A DNA stretch of 64,000 nucleotides from Hemerocallis citrina (taxonomy: Eukaryota > Streptophyta > Magnoliopsida > Asparagales > Asphodelaceae). The stretch lies in NCBI GenBank assembly GCA_017893485.1, contig CM030367.1:139569274-139633273 (forward strand), written 5' to 3'. Under the pieces are notes generated by a model. The model saw nothing but the letters and a program-made list of their open reading frames with translations. It was not told the origin of the DNA and did no database searches. Both the position numbers and the translations under genes were made by a program. Below, piece by piece: positions 1 through 11,500 of the stretch. The first letter of the stretch is position 1. Each line of letters begins with the position of its first letter.

Positions 1-1
1 A

Positions 2-375
2 GAAGGGTTTGGATTCTGAATTTCCATCTGATGATCAGTACAACATTTTGACAAGGGGCTTTTCATAGCTGATCCTACACTCTCTACACTCTATAGGCCT
101 AAGAAGGATGCTGATTCTGGTATGTATGGAGATGCCGATGAGGAATTGGAGAAAGTTAAGAAGATGACGAGGTTTAAACCTGACCAGGCATCCACAGGAG
201 CATAAAGGGATTCTGGAAGTAAGAGGGATAGGCCAGTAGAGTTTGACAAGCAGGAGGAGAATGATCATTTGGTTTGAAGAATGCAATGGATAAGATTGGT
301 AGTGGAGGCACGACTTCTAGGGATGAATATGATGGAGGCTTGGGAAGGAGCAAAATTGCTTTCGAGTGGGGGCGT
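2..375 (+). pseudogene. SKIP/SNW-domain protein, C-terminal pseudogene fragment
   Basis: Translating in shifting frames gives stretches typical of the C-terminal part of plant SKIP (SNW1), a spliceosome and transcription cofactor: SDDQYNI, DPTLSTLYRPKKD, GDADEELEKVK, RFKPDQAS, GSKRDRPVEF and DKIGSGG, in the expected order. The copy is dead: a TAG at 66-68 with a frame change, a TAA at 203-205, and a TGA at 275-277 followed by another frame change. Only roughly the last 120 residues of a protein of about 600 lie in the window. No intron is visible, so it may be a retrocopy or a transposon-captured fragment. The assignment rests on my recognition of the family, not on a search. Confidence 0.7.
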
Positions 376-1750
376 TAAGAAGGGGATGTAGCTAAGAGTT
401 CTCCGTAAGCAACACGGTTTAGATGTTAAGGTCAGGTTTGAAATCTAAGCGTTGTGTTTGAGACATGTATGAATCTTCATATCAAGCTCTTTTGTGTGTT
501 ATCATTTGTAGGGTATAAAGCCTCTCTTTAAACTAAGACGTGCTAAATCCTGCCGAGCACTTGTATTGTATGGTTTCCCTTATTGATATAATTAATTCCT
601 GTTTTCGTATCATATTGAAATCATTCCTGAGCTATCATTCCTTCTATTTTGTTGTTAATTTGTTTAGGTGAGATATTACGGTCTGATGGCATCTTTATCT
701 CATGTTGTTGGTGTATAGATCTCTTCTATCAAATTAGACATTGTTTGTTGAAAGAAACATGGAATTTTTCTATGTAAATCGAAATAAGGTGTTACTGTGT
801 TAGTTGATAAAATATATTCAGCTTGGCAAGTAGAGAATGATACATACTATCTGCTGATGTTTTGCTTGTGTCTTTTTGAGTTTATAAAGCTCGGGGTCTT
901 AATGACTATTGTGAAAAAGTGCATAAATATTTATATAACGCTTTGCATCCTTTCCTTACATATCAAGCCTGTTTTCGTTGTTATATATATTGAGTTGTAT
1001 TATACTTCTTTAGTGTAGATCCAGTGGCAAATGGTAATCTCATTAATACTTGGATATAGTTATAGATACATGAGAATGCATTTTAACAGACAGAATTGAA
1101 GGGTGAGGTAGATGATGTTTCTCCTTTTTACAGATATTTTATATGCTTGGATATAGTCCCTTTAGAATTCATTCATTGGTTGGCATATTAAAGGGAAATG
1201 ATGATACAATGAATGCTAATCTAAAATTTGGAAGCTTAGAGTTGATCATTCATATAAGCATAAACCTGATATAGTGATATTGATCTATTGGCCACCCTAG
1301 AAAATGTCATCCTGGAGTTTAGCACTTGTACAGTATAAATAGCCATGTTCCTTTATAAATAGTTCCTGCTTCTCTTGATCATTCTGGAGTTACTCCGAAG
1401 CAGTCGTTCTCACTTATTTGCTACTTCATTTACCTTCAAACTAATATAACTGTCTTATAACATCAACAACTGTTGTTTTTAGTGCATAATGATCTCCTAT
1501 CATTTAATTTATTTTTTTTTGTTGTTGATTGTTGTTTTTAATCATATACATCTATTAAAGAAAAAATAGAAAAAAAATTGATTGTATTGTTTTGTCGATT
1601 GTTGAAATGCAAATTTCTACTTTTTATCTCCAATATCAGCACATTAGGATATTTCATCCAAGCATGTGGATATATATTGATATATAATGTGTGCTGATGT
1701 TGTGCTGACATATTAGAGTATTAACTTATCAATAATTATATTTTTTGCAG
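376..1750. other. AT-rich non-coding stretch, nothing recognised
   Basis: No coding region, LTR terminus or terminal inverted repeat could be recognised. It ends in a good 3' splice site (T-rich tract then GCAG, ending 1750), so its right part may be an intron of the RPA-like pseudogene. Confidence 0.5.
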
Positions 1751-2283
1751 ATCATCTACATCAATGGACAAATCCCACAATGAATACTCCTTTATTAATT
1801 CCTTGCAAGAAAATCAACAATTGTGGATTATTAAAGTATTGGTTACGAAACATTATGGTGTGAAAGAATACAAAAATAGTAAAGGCACAGGAAAAATCTC
1901 AAAAGTTGCACTTATGGATGATGAGGTAAGATACTTTAAATATTGTTAAAATATTCATACATATACATACACATACATACATAAATAATTATTAATACTA
2001 AATTTCCCTCTTTTGTAGGGAATTAGAATACTGGCGATAATGTTTAATGAAGTGGTGGAAGCGTTCTAATATACGTTTGAGGAGCATAAAACTTATTTTA
2101 TTTCTAATGGAATATTAAAAAATGTCAACAAAAGATATAACTCAATGCACGATAAATTGGACATCATTTTGAAGTTGAAAAGTATTGTACATGAAGTTGA
2201 AAAAGATCTTATCATTGATTAGGATTGGTACAAATTTGCAACTGTAGATGAATTGCAAAGTACATCTTCTACTGTCTTTAAAG
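1751..2283 (+). pseudogene. RPA70-like single-strand DNA-binding protein, broken two-exon fragment
   Basis: Two exons are visible: 1751-1925 (GAG then GTAAG donor) and 2019-2283 (TTTTGTAG acceptor before, GTAAAA donor after), in phase 0. The translation resembles the first DNA-binding OB fold of replication protein A 70-kDa subunit: WIIKVLVTKHYGVKEYKNSK, GKISKVALMDDE, then FNEVVEAF, HKTYFISNG and KNVNKRYNS. RPA70 binds single-stranded DNA in replication and repair; plant Helitrons also carry RPA70-like genes. Stops at 2067-2069 (TAA) and 2220-2222 (TAG) make it non-functional. A candidate Helitron 3' terminus lies downstream at 6697, so this may be a decayed Helitron RPA gene rather than a host gene. 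Confidence 0.6.
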
Positions 2284-2479
2284 GTAAAAAATTATGTTAC
2301 TATATATATATACTTGCTTCAAATCTGATTTCGATGAGCTTGTTGTCGTTGGAGTAATTTTGAAATTCATTGTTTGCTTTTTAAGATGATCGACTTTGTC
2401 GAATTTGTACTTTCAAGAATATGGGTGTGCTAAATAAAAGTATGTTTAGATAATTTTTTCACCATTTATGTGCACCAAG
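2284..2479. other. Remnant intron, left arm of an interrupted hairpin
   Basis: AT-rich sequence after the GTAAAA donor. Its last ten bases, GTGCACCAAG (2470-2479), are the left arm of a hairpin whose right arm lies beyond solo LTR C at 6671-6681. Confidence 0.4.
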
Positions 2480-3198
2480 TGTAGCGCCCCGAATTTCTAA
2501 TATAATAACTTAGAAAATACGTGGCACAATCCCAGCATCAACTTCAATGTAACATTAAACACAACCAACTCCACTAAAATTTTCAACTTTTATTACAACA
2601 AACTTTTACAAAGCACAGCGGAATTCAAAACATCTCAACTCATAATTTTCTTTTATTTACAACACAAAACTATCTCAAATCTGCTTTTACAATTTTACAC
2701 AAAACTCTTATTAAATCACTTTTTCTCAAAGCCAACTCAAGCATCCAACCTCCAACTTAAAGCAACAACCTGCAACATATGAGGCTAGAGATTATCCCTA
2801 ACCCCCAAAACTAAAGGGGTCAGCCATAAATGGTGTGAGTGACATAAAACAACAAACAACATAAATAATCATCAAGCAAAGATTCTTAAACAACATGTAG
2901 TGAACCAAAATACATAAAATATGAAGTAGCAAGAAATGTAAACAACAAGTGATACTAAACCAAGTGTCACGTGTAGAAAACAGGAAATCCACATGCATGA
3001 AAACCAAGTCAAGAAAACGCAAATTCTACATGCAGACTCTATGCGTACTTGTCGAAGTCTATGCATCCCACTCTACATAGGTTCGGTGCAAGCCCTTAAC
3101 GTCTTCACTTCATAGGGTTCAGTCCCCCGCTATGCAACTAATCCTATTACGATGACTACTACGAGATAAAGATACACTGTGAGAATTAGCCAATGCCC

Positions 3199-3482
3199 GA
3201 TAATTCCGGAGATAGATCCCACACCCAAGGTATTTTACCTGGATAATTCCGGAGATCATCCCACACCAAAACATTGACACATCACCACACGAATACCACA
3301 TGTGCTTCGCCTCGACTCCGATAATTCCGGAGATCAATCCCACACCGAAAGCAACTACTTGGATAATTCCGGAGATATATCTCACACCCAAAGTAAAATA
3401 CTTGGATAATTCCGGAGATAGATCCCACACCCAAAGTAAGATACTTCGATAATTCCGGAGATTAAATCCCACACCGAAAGCC
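3199..3482. repeat. Tandem array of ~42-bp units around ATAATTCCGGAGAT
   Basis: Six copies of GATAATTCCGGAGAT start near 3199, 3240, 3319, 3360, 3402 and 3444, each followed by a CCCACACC-type segment. Spacing is 41-42 bp except one gap of about 79 bp. It lies just beyond the conserved LTR block. Confidence 0.85.
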
Positions 3483-4014
3483 ATACTGAGGTACTTGACT
3501 CATGTTCCCGTTCATCATATCACCACTAGTGCCTGTCCTTATTATTTTTGGGTTACTTAATTACTCAACGAATCTCCTAGAGTTGGGTACTGTTCTTTTT
3601 TTTCCTCTTATAAGAGGTTACCTCTTATAAGAGATTTACAGTAAGAGCCTCTTGTAAGAGCCTCTTTTTGAGGTGTTCTTTTTATATAAAAATAATCTCT
3701 TATAAGAACCTCTTATAAGAGATTTCTGTTCTTTTTTCACCTCTTACAAGAGCCTATATTACCCCAAAGTCTATATTACCCCAAAGTATAAAAATAGTGA
3801 GATGAAGGACAAGAAAAGATAAGTTCAAATTACTAATATATAAACTAGTTTAATGGCAAGTTAAATTCACAAATCGGTGTAAATCATCTATAACTATTAT
3901 AATGGGAGAGTTGGGGTTCACAAACAAATAAACAATTTTTTATTCTTTGGTGTATGTGTGTCAACACATGCACCGCACGTGTTAGTAGTTTTTTTTGTCC
4001 TTTTCATTCCCCCT

Positions 4015-4105
4015 CCACGTGCATCGCACGTGCATTGTACTAGATTTTTTTTCTTTATTGTCCTTTTCATTCCCCCTCCACGTGCATCGCACGTGCATTA
4101 TACTA
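4015..4105 (+). repeat. Two Helitron-like 3' ends in tandem
   Basis: CACGTGCATCGCACGTGCAT occurs twice, each time followed within about 10 bases by ACTAG (ending near 4043 and at 4105). An ACGTGC/GCACGT hairpin shortly before CTAG, followed by T at 4106, is the usual Helitron 3' end. A TATAATGGGAGAGTTGG segment near 3900 also occurs at the 5' end of the small Helitron candidate at 38572-38789. Confidence 0.5.
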
Positions 4106-4254
4106 GTCAATTATAATCCCGGGATACTATAGACTTTTAATTAGTATGAAAATTAGTATGTATAAATATAAATAATAATAATTTGTTTCAAAGAAGTTGG
4201 ATTAAAAAAAATTTAAGGTCAATGGGCTAATATAAATTCTTCCTTAGCTATAAA

Positions 4255-4375
4255 TAAATAAAAAATTAAAAAAAAATTAAAAAATTTAAAAAAATAAAAA
4301 AAATAAAAAATAAAAAATAAAAAAATAAAAAAATAAAAAAATAAAAAAATAAAAAAATAAAAAAATAAAAAAACA
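4255..4375. repeat. A-rich low-complexity tract, (A)nT units
   Basis: Runs of five to seven A separated by single T, over about 120 bp; the minus-strand ORF here is a low-complexity artefact. Confidence 0.9.
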
Positions 4376-5150
4376 TGACCGGCTGCAGGATTTGAACATG
4401 GTGACATCATAACAAGACAAATCAACTAGCCACAACTCAAGTAATGTACTTACTGGACGTAAATATATATATCTTTAAATAAATCAGTGTTTCGACAGCA
4501 TCCCTAACATAATTGTTCGAGATTGTGAACAATGAATTCCCACACTTTTTCTAGGATACCATATTACAGTCAACTACGTATATGATTACACTTTTTCTAG
4601 GATAGCATATTCCGGGCTACTATAGACTAATATATAAACTAGTTTAATTAGTAACAATTATAATATAGACTTTAGGGGTAATATAGACTTTTTAAGTAAT
4701 AGAAGTCTTATAAGAATTTGAAAGAGGCTACTAGAAGTCTTTTAGGCTTATAAGATATTTTGAAAAAAATGTCTTATAAGAGATAAAAAAAGAACACTAA
4801 AAAAACTCTTGTAAGAGGGGGACCACCTCTTATAAGAGGTAAATCTCTTATAAGAGGAGAAAAAGAACACTACCTTGGTGTACCCTACCGGACAACTCAA
4901 ATCTGAATAACTGAAATGCCTCAACGGGCCTCAACAAAATAACTCAACGCCGGTATACTAGGGTCACACACACCCTCTAGAGACTCAAACTCAAAAAGTC
5001 TAAACCAACTTTCCACTAAACAAAATAGCTCAACTGAATATCTTAAAATCATATTCTTAACTGAAGACAAAGTATAATCTCAAAATATCTGAAGACTAAC
5101 CATTCGAAAGAACATTCAAGTTTACGAAAACTCATCAGTACCAGTCGACT

Positions 5151-5490
5151 TATACTGTAGTAAGTCGACTGTCCAGAGGACAAATATTCATGATTTTAAG
5201 AAAATAGACTAAGTCATATAAGTCGACTTAAGAAGTCATCGGTCGACTTACCCGAGACAAATTCCAATAATTTTCACGAAAATATTCTAAGTACCAACAG
5301 TCGACTTAAGGAGTTATAGGTCGACTGTCCAGAGAAGAAACTGCAATAACTTTACAAAATATTTTCTAAGTATACCAGTCGACTGAATAATGGTCTAGTC
5401 GACTGTCCAGAACGGATTTTCAAAAGAACTGAAGATACGGCAGCAGGGTCGTACCAGTCGACTGAATAGTAGACCAGTCGACTGTCGGCC
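5151..5490. repeat. ~78-bp tandem repeat with paired GTCGAC palindromes
   Basis: Ten copies of (A/G)GTCGACT occur as five pairs starting near 5154, 5223, 5299, 5379 and 5458. Within a pair the sites are about 11-22 bp apart. Between pairs lie recurring GTCCAGAG and TTCTAAGTA segments. Confidence 0.85.
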
Positions 5491-6215
5491 TACAGTCTGC
5501 ATAATTTAGGTCTGTATACACTAATCAAAATTTGAGTTTTTCTAAAGATTCATTGTTTATGAAAATAATTCGTATTCAGGTAAGAATGACAATCTCAAAG
5601 TATCCTCAGATTGGATACATTACTCAAATCATCCAATATCTCAAAACTCAATTCTCATGTTCTAAATTCCTAATTCTTCCATTAGGGTTTCTCAATACTG
5701 AATTTCTTTCACAACTCAAAACCAAAATCTGATTTGTAAACACAAGATCCAGATGTTCATCCATCCGATCATAACCATACTCAAATCTTAAACATGCTTT
5801 CTAGCAATACAATTTTACGAACCAAGATCTACTAGTCATTCATAGATTTCACATACATGGTACAAACAACAACCTTTGCATCATTCTCATGCAAAAAAAA
5901 TACTAAATAACATACATGCCAAACCAACAACATAACAATCGATCACATTAATCAAACCACAATACAAGATTCATGTCATTCTCAACATCAAAACAAAATA
6001 ACAAACAAATTTACATCACTCACCTTTGAATTGAAAAGATCCAAAGAAGAAGCCTTCCTTTTTGCGAGATCCAAATCTTCCTCTTGCTTCACCAAAACAA
6101 ATCACAAAATTCTGTGTATTGCAGCAAATGACGGCTGGAAAAATCCTTTTAAATACTCGGGGTAAAGAGTTTAGGATTTTACAACACTTTTACAAAATAA
6201 TCCCTTCAAAATACA

Positions 6216-6221
<6 letters not shown>

Positions 6222-6266
<45 letters not shown>
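6222..6266. repeat. (TA)n microsatellite
   Basis: Uninterrupted TA dinucleotide run inside solo LTR C. Confidence 0.95.
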
Positions 6267-6657
6267 CTCTACCCTTGGAAATTCAATAAAATTCACTTAA
6301 ATTAGGATTTAAAAGTGAAATATAGCCCTTAATCTCAACCGGTACTGTTCAAAACGTCCAGAATATACATTTTACATTTTAACCCCTAAAAATGACAAAT
6401 TTGCAAAAAGGTCCTTCTTTTCTCAAAATTTGCAAATAGTTCCAATTAATTTCAGAAAAATCTGGAAAAATACTAAATAAATCCCAAATATTAAATAATG
6501 ATTTTTCATGAAGAAAACTTGACTTTCAAACTTCTCAAGAAAGTATTTGCACGTGTAAAAAGATATATTTTCAGAAAATATTTATAAATTCTCCAAAAAT
6601 CATGTTAATTCATCATAAATATTTAAAAATAATATTTTAAAAATACGGGGTTCTACA

Positions 6658-6697
6658 CCAAGTCACGTGCACTTGGTGCACGGTACATTCCAACTAG
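6658..6697 (+). repeat. Candidate Helitron 3' terminus, split by solo LTR C
   Basis: Removing LTR C and one CCAAG copy brings together GTGCACCAAGT and ACTTGGTGCAC as a perfect 11-bp stem with a 7-base loop, followed 16 bases later by CTAG at 6694-6697 and a T. A hairpin then CTRR-T is the Helitron 3' signature. An (AT)n run follows. The matching 5' TC end was not identified. Confidence 0.5.
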
Positions 6698-6730
<33 letters not shown>

Positions 6731-6884
6731 TTTCTAATTTTTGTCTGGTTAAAAAAAACCTTTTGTGGAATATAGAATTCTTATTAATTATAGTTCTTAT
6801 ACACATTTAAAATTTTTAAAAGAATATTTTAATTTTAAATAGAATGTTATTATTTATAGTGATAAATAGATAAATTATTGTAAT

Positions 6885-7015
6885 TGCAGTAAGAGTTAGC
6901 TATATGTCCACATTGCACCAATTTCAGTTAATTTACAATAAGTCAGAGAAAAAAGAAGAAAATGTAGCGTAGGAGGAAATTTCCACCTATGACACCTTTA
7001 AAAATTATAGTATGT
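6885..7015 (+). pseudogene. Possible zinc-finger exon of the RPA-like pseudogene, left piece
   Basis: After a TTGTAATTGCAG acceptor, one frame reads ELAICPHCTNF, a CxxC pair as in the RPA70 zinc ribbon. Stops follow. On the other side of solo LTR D (24530-24610) another frame reads HHPKCSTCRKTYN, a second CxxC pair. The two pieces are in different frames and the spacing is loose, so this is only a suggestion. Confidence 0.3.
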
Positions 7016-8531
7016 TGTAGCGCCCTCGATCCCACTACCGGAAATTCGTGACACAAACCAGAATATTTTCCTTCGAATGCATCTCAATACAGTAATAACA
7101 CGGAAATTTAAAAACTTTTTATTGCCAAATAAAGTCATTACATCATTAATTACAATCATTATCTGTTCTTGAACAAGGAATAAAAATTACATTAAAGTAT
7201 TACAAATACTATTTGTAACAGCTACTGTCTTCCACCCAGAACAATAGTCAGTTGCTCTCTATTGGATCTCCATCGAGTGGTCATGCTACCTTCCTAAGAT
7301 GCGCCTTGTAGCTCGAATCTTCCGCTGCGCTACTCTGATATCCTTGCACCTGCTCGAATGGTAGGTAGGTATCTTGCTACTCCATTTGGATGCCCCGCTT
7401 GTCTAGATTCCTCCGTACTCGCGACCCGTTATCCAGTACCTAATTGAGTGGGCACGTCAGTACATATACTGATGCAAAGCTGATAAGGGAACATCAATCT
7501 CCAACTAGTAGTCACAATCAGTCTTTGAATGAAAATAGAAATGCACATCCTCATTTCCTAGTGTCAGTGTATGCCATGACGTGAAGTCTAATGCATAGTA
7601 CACAATAGACAGAAAACAGATGCACTTAGTCTAATGTCAGTAAGACTTTAGACACGTATGCATCCTATACTACATACGCTCCAAATCAAGCCGTCTTTTC
7701 CAGTTCGAGGGTTTTGAACCCTCGCCATGCAATGCTTTCTACTGTTGTACACATCCTGTTCCCGATAAGTACACATGATTGAGGAGGTTATAAAATTTCA
7801 GGGTATTCCTGTTTGTCACTAATAATCATCGCACCGGACCTCTCTCAAAAGCCGTGACAAACTTACAGGTACACTGCAGCATACCCATTGCGCCGAAGAT
7901 CCATGAGACCCTAGCCCCCATGGTCCGTTCGTGTCCACCAACTTAGAACAAGGGAACATCCCGTTCTTATCAAGATACCTCAGGAATTAACAGAGCAAGA
8001 TATGGCTTCCGTGTTCTTAACCATTGAAAAGACACAGCCCGTATCCCTTTGATAGGAAGAGACAATCCTGGTTATCACCGCCTAGTACTGGTGTAACGCC
8101 CCGAATCCCAAATACACTGAATTCGAGATGTTCTACAGGATCTTTTCGCTTCATTTAGTACAATTTTACAAGGAAATTTGAACTTTTCACTTTACATCAG
8201 AGTTTACATGAATACATTACAATTTACATTGCACAGCGGAAGTAAACTTTACAACAATGAAATAAATGTACAACAACATTGAATAATCTTTAAGCATCTG
8301 TTCCTCTTTAATCTTTATCATGCCATTTACCTGCATATAAGACTGTGGATACGTCAGTTTATTCAACCGACAAATATTATACACGGCCATCCTCTCTATG
8401 CCGGAAATAGTATAACTTATTTTCCATATTTAGCAAACGCAAACTTGTCACATATCAAATTAAAGGGACTACCCTATTGATGTCGTGTTGTGGTTGTGCA
8501 CTTAGTCCTTAATGCAGTTATTTATATTATA

Positions 8532-11500
8532 TGTAACACCCCGAATTTCAAATAAGGATAGATTCGGGATTTCACAGGATCTTTACTTCACTTCGTACAA
8601 TTTTACAAGGAATTTGAAACTTTTTATTCACAATACATCAGAGTTCCTTTACACTTGATTTTTACACAGCGGAAGACTAAAAGATTACAACAATGAAATA
8701 CAACTTGTATAACTTGAACATCATTTGCAACATCTTTAACTTCTAAACAGCAACAACATATCCACTTTATAACTCCATGAATAGTCCATTACCTGCATGT
8801 TAATCTGTGGGCTCGTCAGTTACTTACAACTGACGAAATGTTATACACGGCTATCCTCTCTATGCCGGGAATAGTATAACGATCTCATACTTTAACAAAT
8901 CACAAAAAGATTGAATGAACAATTAAAGTGTCAAAGGTGATTATTCTAAACATAAGTGTATGTCATGCCTTAATGCCTAATGCACACGATCCTACACTAG
9001 GATGAAACTAATGCACACTTGTTCGGATTCTATGCATCCCATACTACATAGGTTCGAGGGCAAGTGCCTACGTTCTTCACAATACAGGGCTCGATCCCTC
9101 GCCATGAAAACTACCCGGTAGCAAAACAAAGTTCAGACTATTCCACGAATTTGAATCCCAGCCTTGGAGTCCACCGCCGGCTGTTATAACAGATTCCACA
9201 TCGTGCGAATTGTCCCGTATGTGACCCTCTAGCCCAGTATATATATATATATACATTGGAGACGGTAAACACAAAAGCCCATCCGTCCGACTACTCAAGT
9301 TCTTGGAGTCCACCGCCGACCCGTCCTCATAGTCCCGGATTAAAATATAATAATCCGTCTCCCACAGGGCAAACCTCAGTCCACCAACTGGGTCTATAGT
9401 CTTGGAGTCCATCGCCGACTATATAGAGCACCCCACTTACGTTTTCCTGAGTTTACTACATCTTCACTTATGTGCCTAAATTTTCTTAAGTTCAAGACAT
9501 GAATATGTTATCACCCTAGAATCAGTTTTACCTCATACCGGATTTATTCACAAAATACGAGATCGCCCGACGGCATTATCTCAAAATCAAGTCTCAAAAT
9601 CTTTCTTTCAAAATTACCGGTAACCGAGGTCTTACTAATTCTAAATCATAAACTTTTCATGTGCAAGAAACATGGGTACACATACCCTTTAATAATCATG
9701 TCTTAACTTAAATATTCTTATCTTCAACTTATTCACAAAATAAACATAGTCTCCACACTATTCATGATCTATTTATTGATTCATGTTCTTTTTAAACAAA
9801 CATTCATTTCAAGAACACAAATTTCACCACATGAATTGTTATAACAAATCTAAGTTGTCACAATGTTTCAACTCATCATAAAAATTTCTTTAATAAGATA
9901 CAAGAGTAATTTCTTTTAGAAGAACAATTCACAAAATACTACTTTCCTTTTCTTCACCACAAGGTGCTATTCTCAAAATTTTATTTCTTTTTATACTTCA
10001 AAAGTATACAAGGAAACTATCTCTTAATATTTCCACTTCATTTTATATTAATACTAAAGTTTAATTCCAATTAAAAAAATAAACATTCATGAGTAAAAAC
10101 CCAAAAAAAAAACAAATGTGAGGCCAGGTTTTGAACCCTAGACCTACGGCAAACATAGCCAGCACCTAACCCGAGCCCACTAGCCATTTAGTCCATGTGG
10201 ACTTTTGTCAAATATAGTAACCGAAATTCCTTTCATACATTAGTACAAATTTGGTAATTTAATTGAATGAAGAAAAAAAAATATAAAAGATGGCTATCAA
10301 GATTTGAACCCAAGATCTCTTATAAGAGGTGCTCACTAACTAACCAGTAAGTCCAAATGTGATTTCTATCTAAGAGTTGTATTTGTATACTTTTGTCCAT
10401 ACTTTTCTGAAATTGTTTCTTTTTAACAAAACTTGTTTACCCAATAATCCAACCATTTAGGATATTGGAATAAACTTCACTTTGGACTAAAAGGAAATCT
10501 TAAATAATAATCAACAAGTCCAAACTTATTTTTTTTAGCATATATCTCATTTTAAAAAAACAAGATTATTTCCTTTCTTTACAAAATTTACATTTCTTTT
10601 CAAACTCGAAAATTAAAATCATGCTTTTCTAAAAAACTAGTTTATGCCCAACATCCTACAAATAAAAATTTGTGTTAAGAATCAAACATATCTTTTAATC
10701 GATTATGGATGTCTCAAAGGAATTCCTTTCATACAAAAAAAAATTGTATTTTTTGACATATGTCAACATACTTCATAAAAAAATATTTCCTTCTCTTTTC
10801 TTTTTCATCATATCTCTAATCATATGTCGAAATATAGCATTCTTTAACAATTTCTCATACATATCGAGTATTCTAACATTGTTCATAGTAATAATTCTTT
10901 AGTTAAACTCTTCTTTTCAATTTACACATAAACTTGCATTTCTCAAAACTTGAATGAAAAAAAAAAAATTGTTTAATTTCTCTTATACAAATTGGGAATT
11001 TATAGCATGCCATCAAGTCTCAAATCATAAGAATTTTACAAAATCTCTTTCATGAACAAATTGTTATTTTCCAAATGTAACAATAAAAATATACATATGT
11101 CAATAATAACAAAATTTTACTTTCTTCTTTCTTAGTCAATAAATCATAAAGCATGTTTATCATATGATATTCATCACTAAAATTCCCACCTACTCAACAA
11201 GTACAAAAATTGCAATCACATTAACATGATTCATGGTATAAAGAAATTCTTCTTTTTAATTAGCATGATATCACAACAAAATCATCCTCATTCAAAACAT
11301 GATATACTAGCATAAATTTTATCTTATAATTCTCAAGCAATATCTTCTTATACTACTCTTTTTTGTATGCATATCCTACACTAGAAAATAATGAAATCAC
11401 CCACTAACACAATGTTAATCTATTTGTCAACATAGCATGATAGTTATTCTATTTAATCAAAACTACTCATTCACTTTTATTAGCATGTACATTCTAAAAA

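Larger units (their letters stand above)
3592..4868. mobile_element. Long inverted-repeat (foldback-like) element inside LTR C
   Basis: The ends are complementary: GTTCTTTTT...CCTCTTATAAGAG on the left, CTCTTATAAGAGG...AAAAAGAAC on the right. Complementarity continues inward in pieces for about 200 bp (for example CTATATTACCCC near 3760 and GGGGTAATATAG near 4676). A 3-bp duplication ACT flanks it (3589-3591, 4869-4871). The arms are themselves built from repeated CTCTTATAAGAG palindromes. No transposase is seen and the superfamily is unclear. Confidence 0.6.
2480..6657 (-). repeat. Solo LTR of Ty3/gypsy family C
   Basis: The sequence starts TGTAGCGCCCCG and ends GGGTTCTACA (TG...CA), and is flanked by a perfect 5-bp target duplication CCAAG at 2475-2479 and 6658-6662. 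No internal region remains, so it is a 4178-bp solo LTR from LTR-LTR recombination. Orientation is minus by analogy with families A and B, whose 3' LTR ends share the GGGGCG(C/T)TACA signature. It holds two tandem arrays, an inverted-repeat insertion and the conserved GGTTCG / GGGTTC block (3041-3135). Confidence 0.85.

Noticed and set aside
3119..3484. 121-residue minus-strand ORF in solo LTR C
   Set aside because: It is created by the 42-bp TCCGGA tandem units and shows no protein domain; repetition of the DNA explains the repeated peptide.
9077..9412. 111-residue minus-strand ORF in LTR B (also 15257-15589)
   Set aside because: It overlaps the CTTGGAGTCCACCGCCG repeats and differs by frame between the two LTRs because of a 1-bp deletion.
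10705..10902. 65-residue ORF conserved in both B LTRs (also 16864-17061)
   Set aside because: Both copies are the same LTR; conservation follows from recent duplication, and composition is that of AT-rich DNA.
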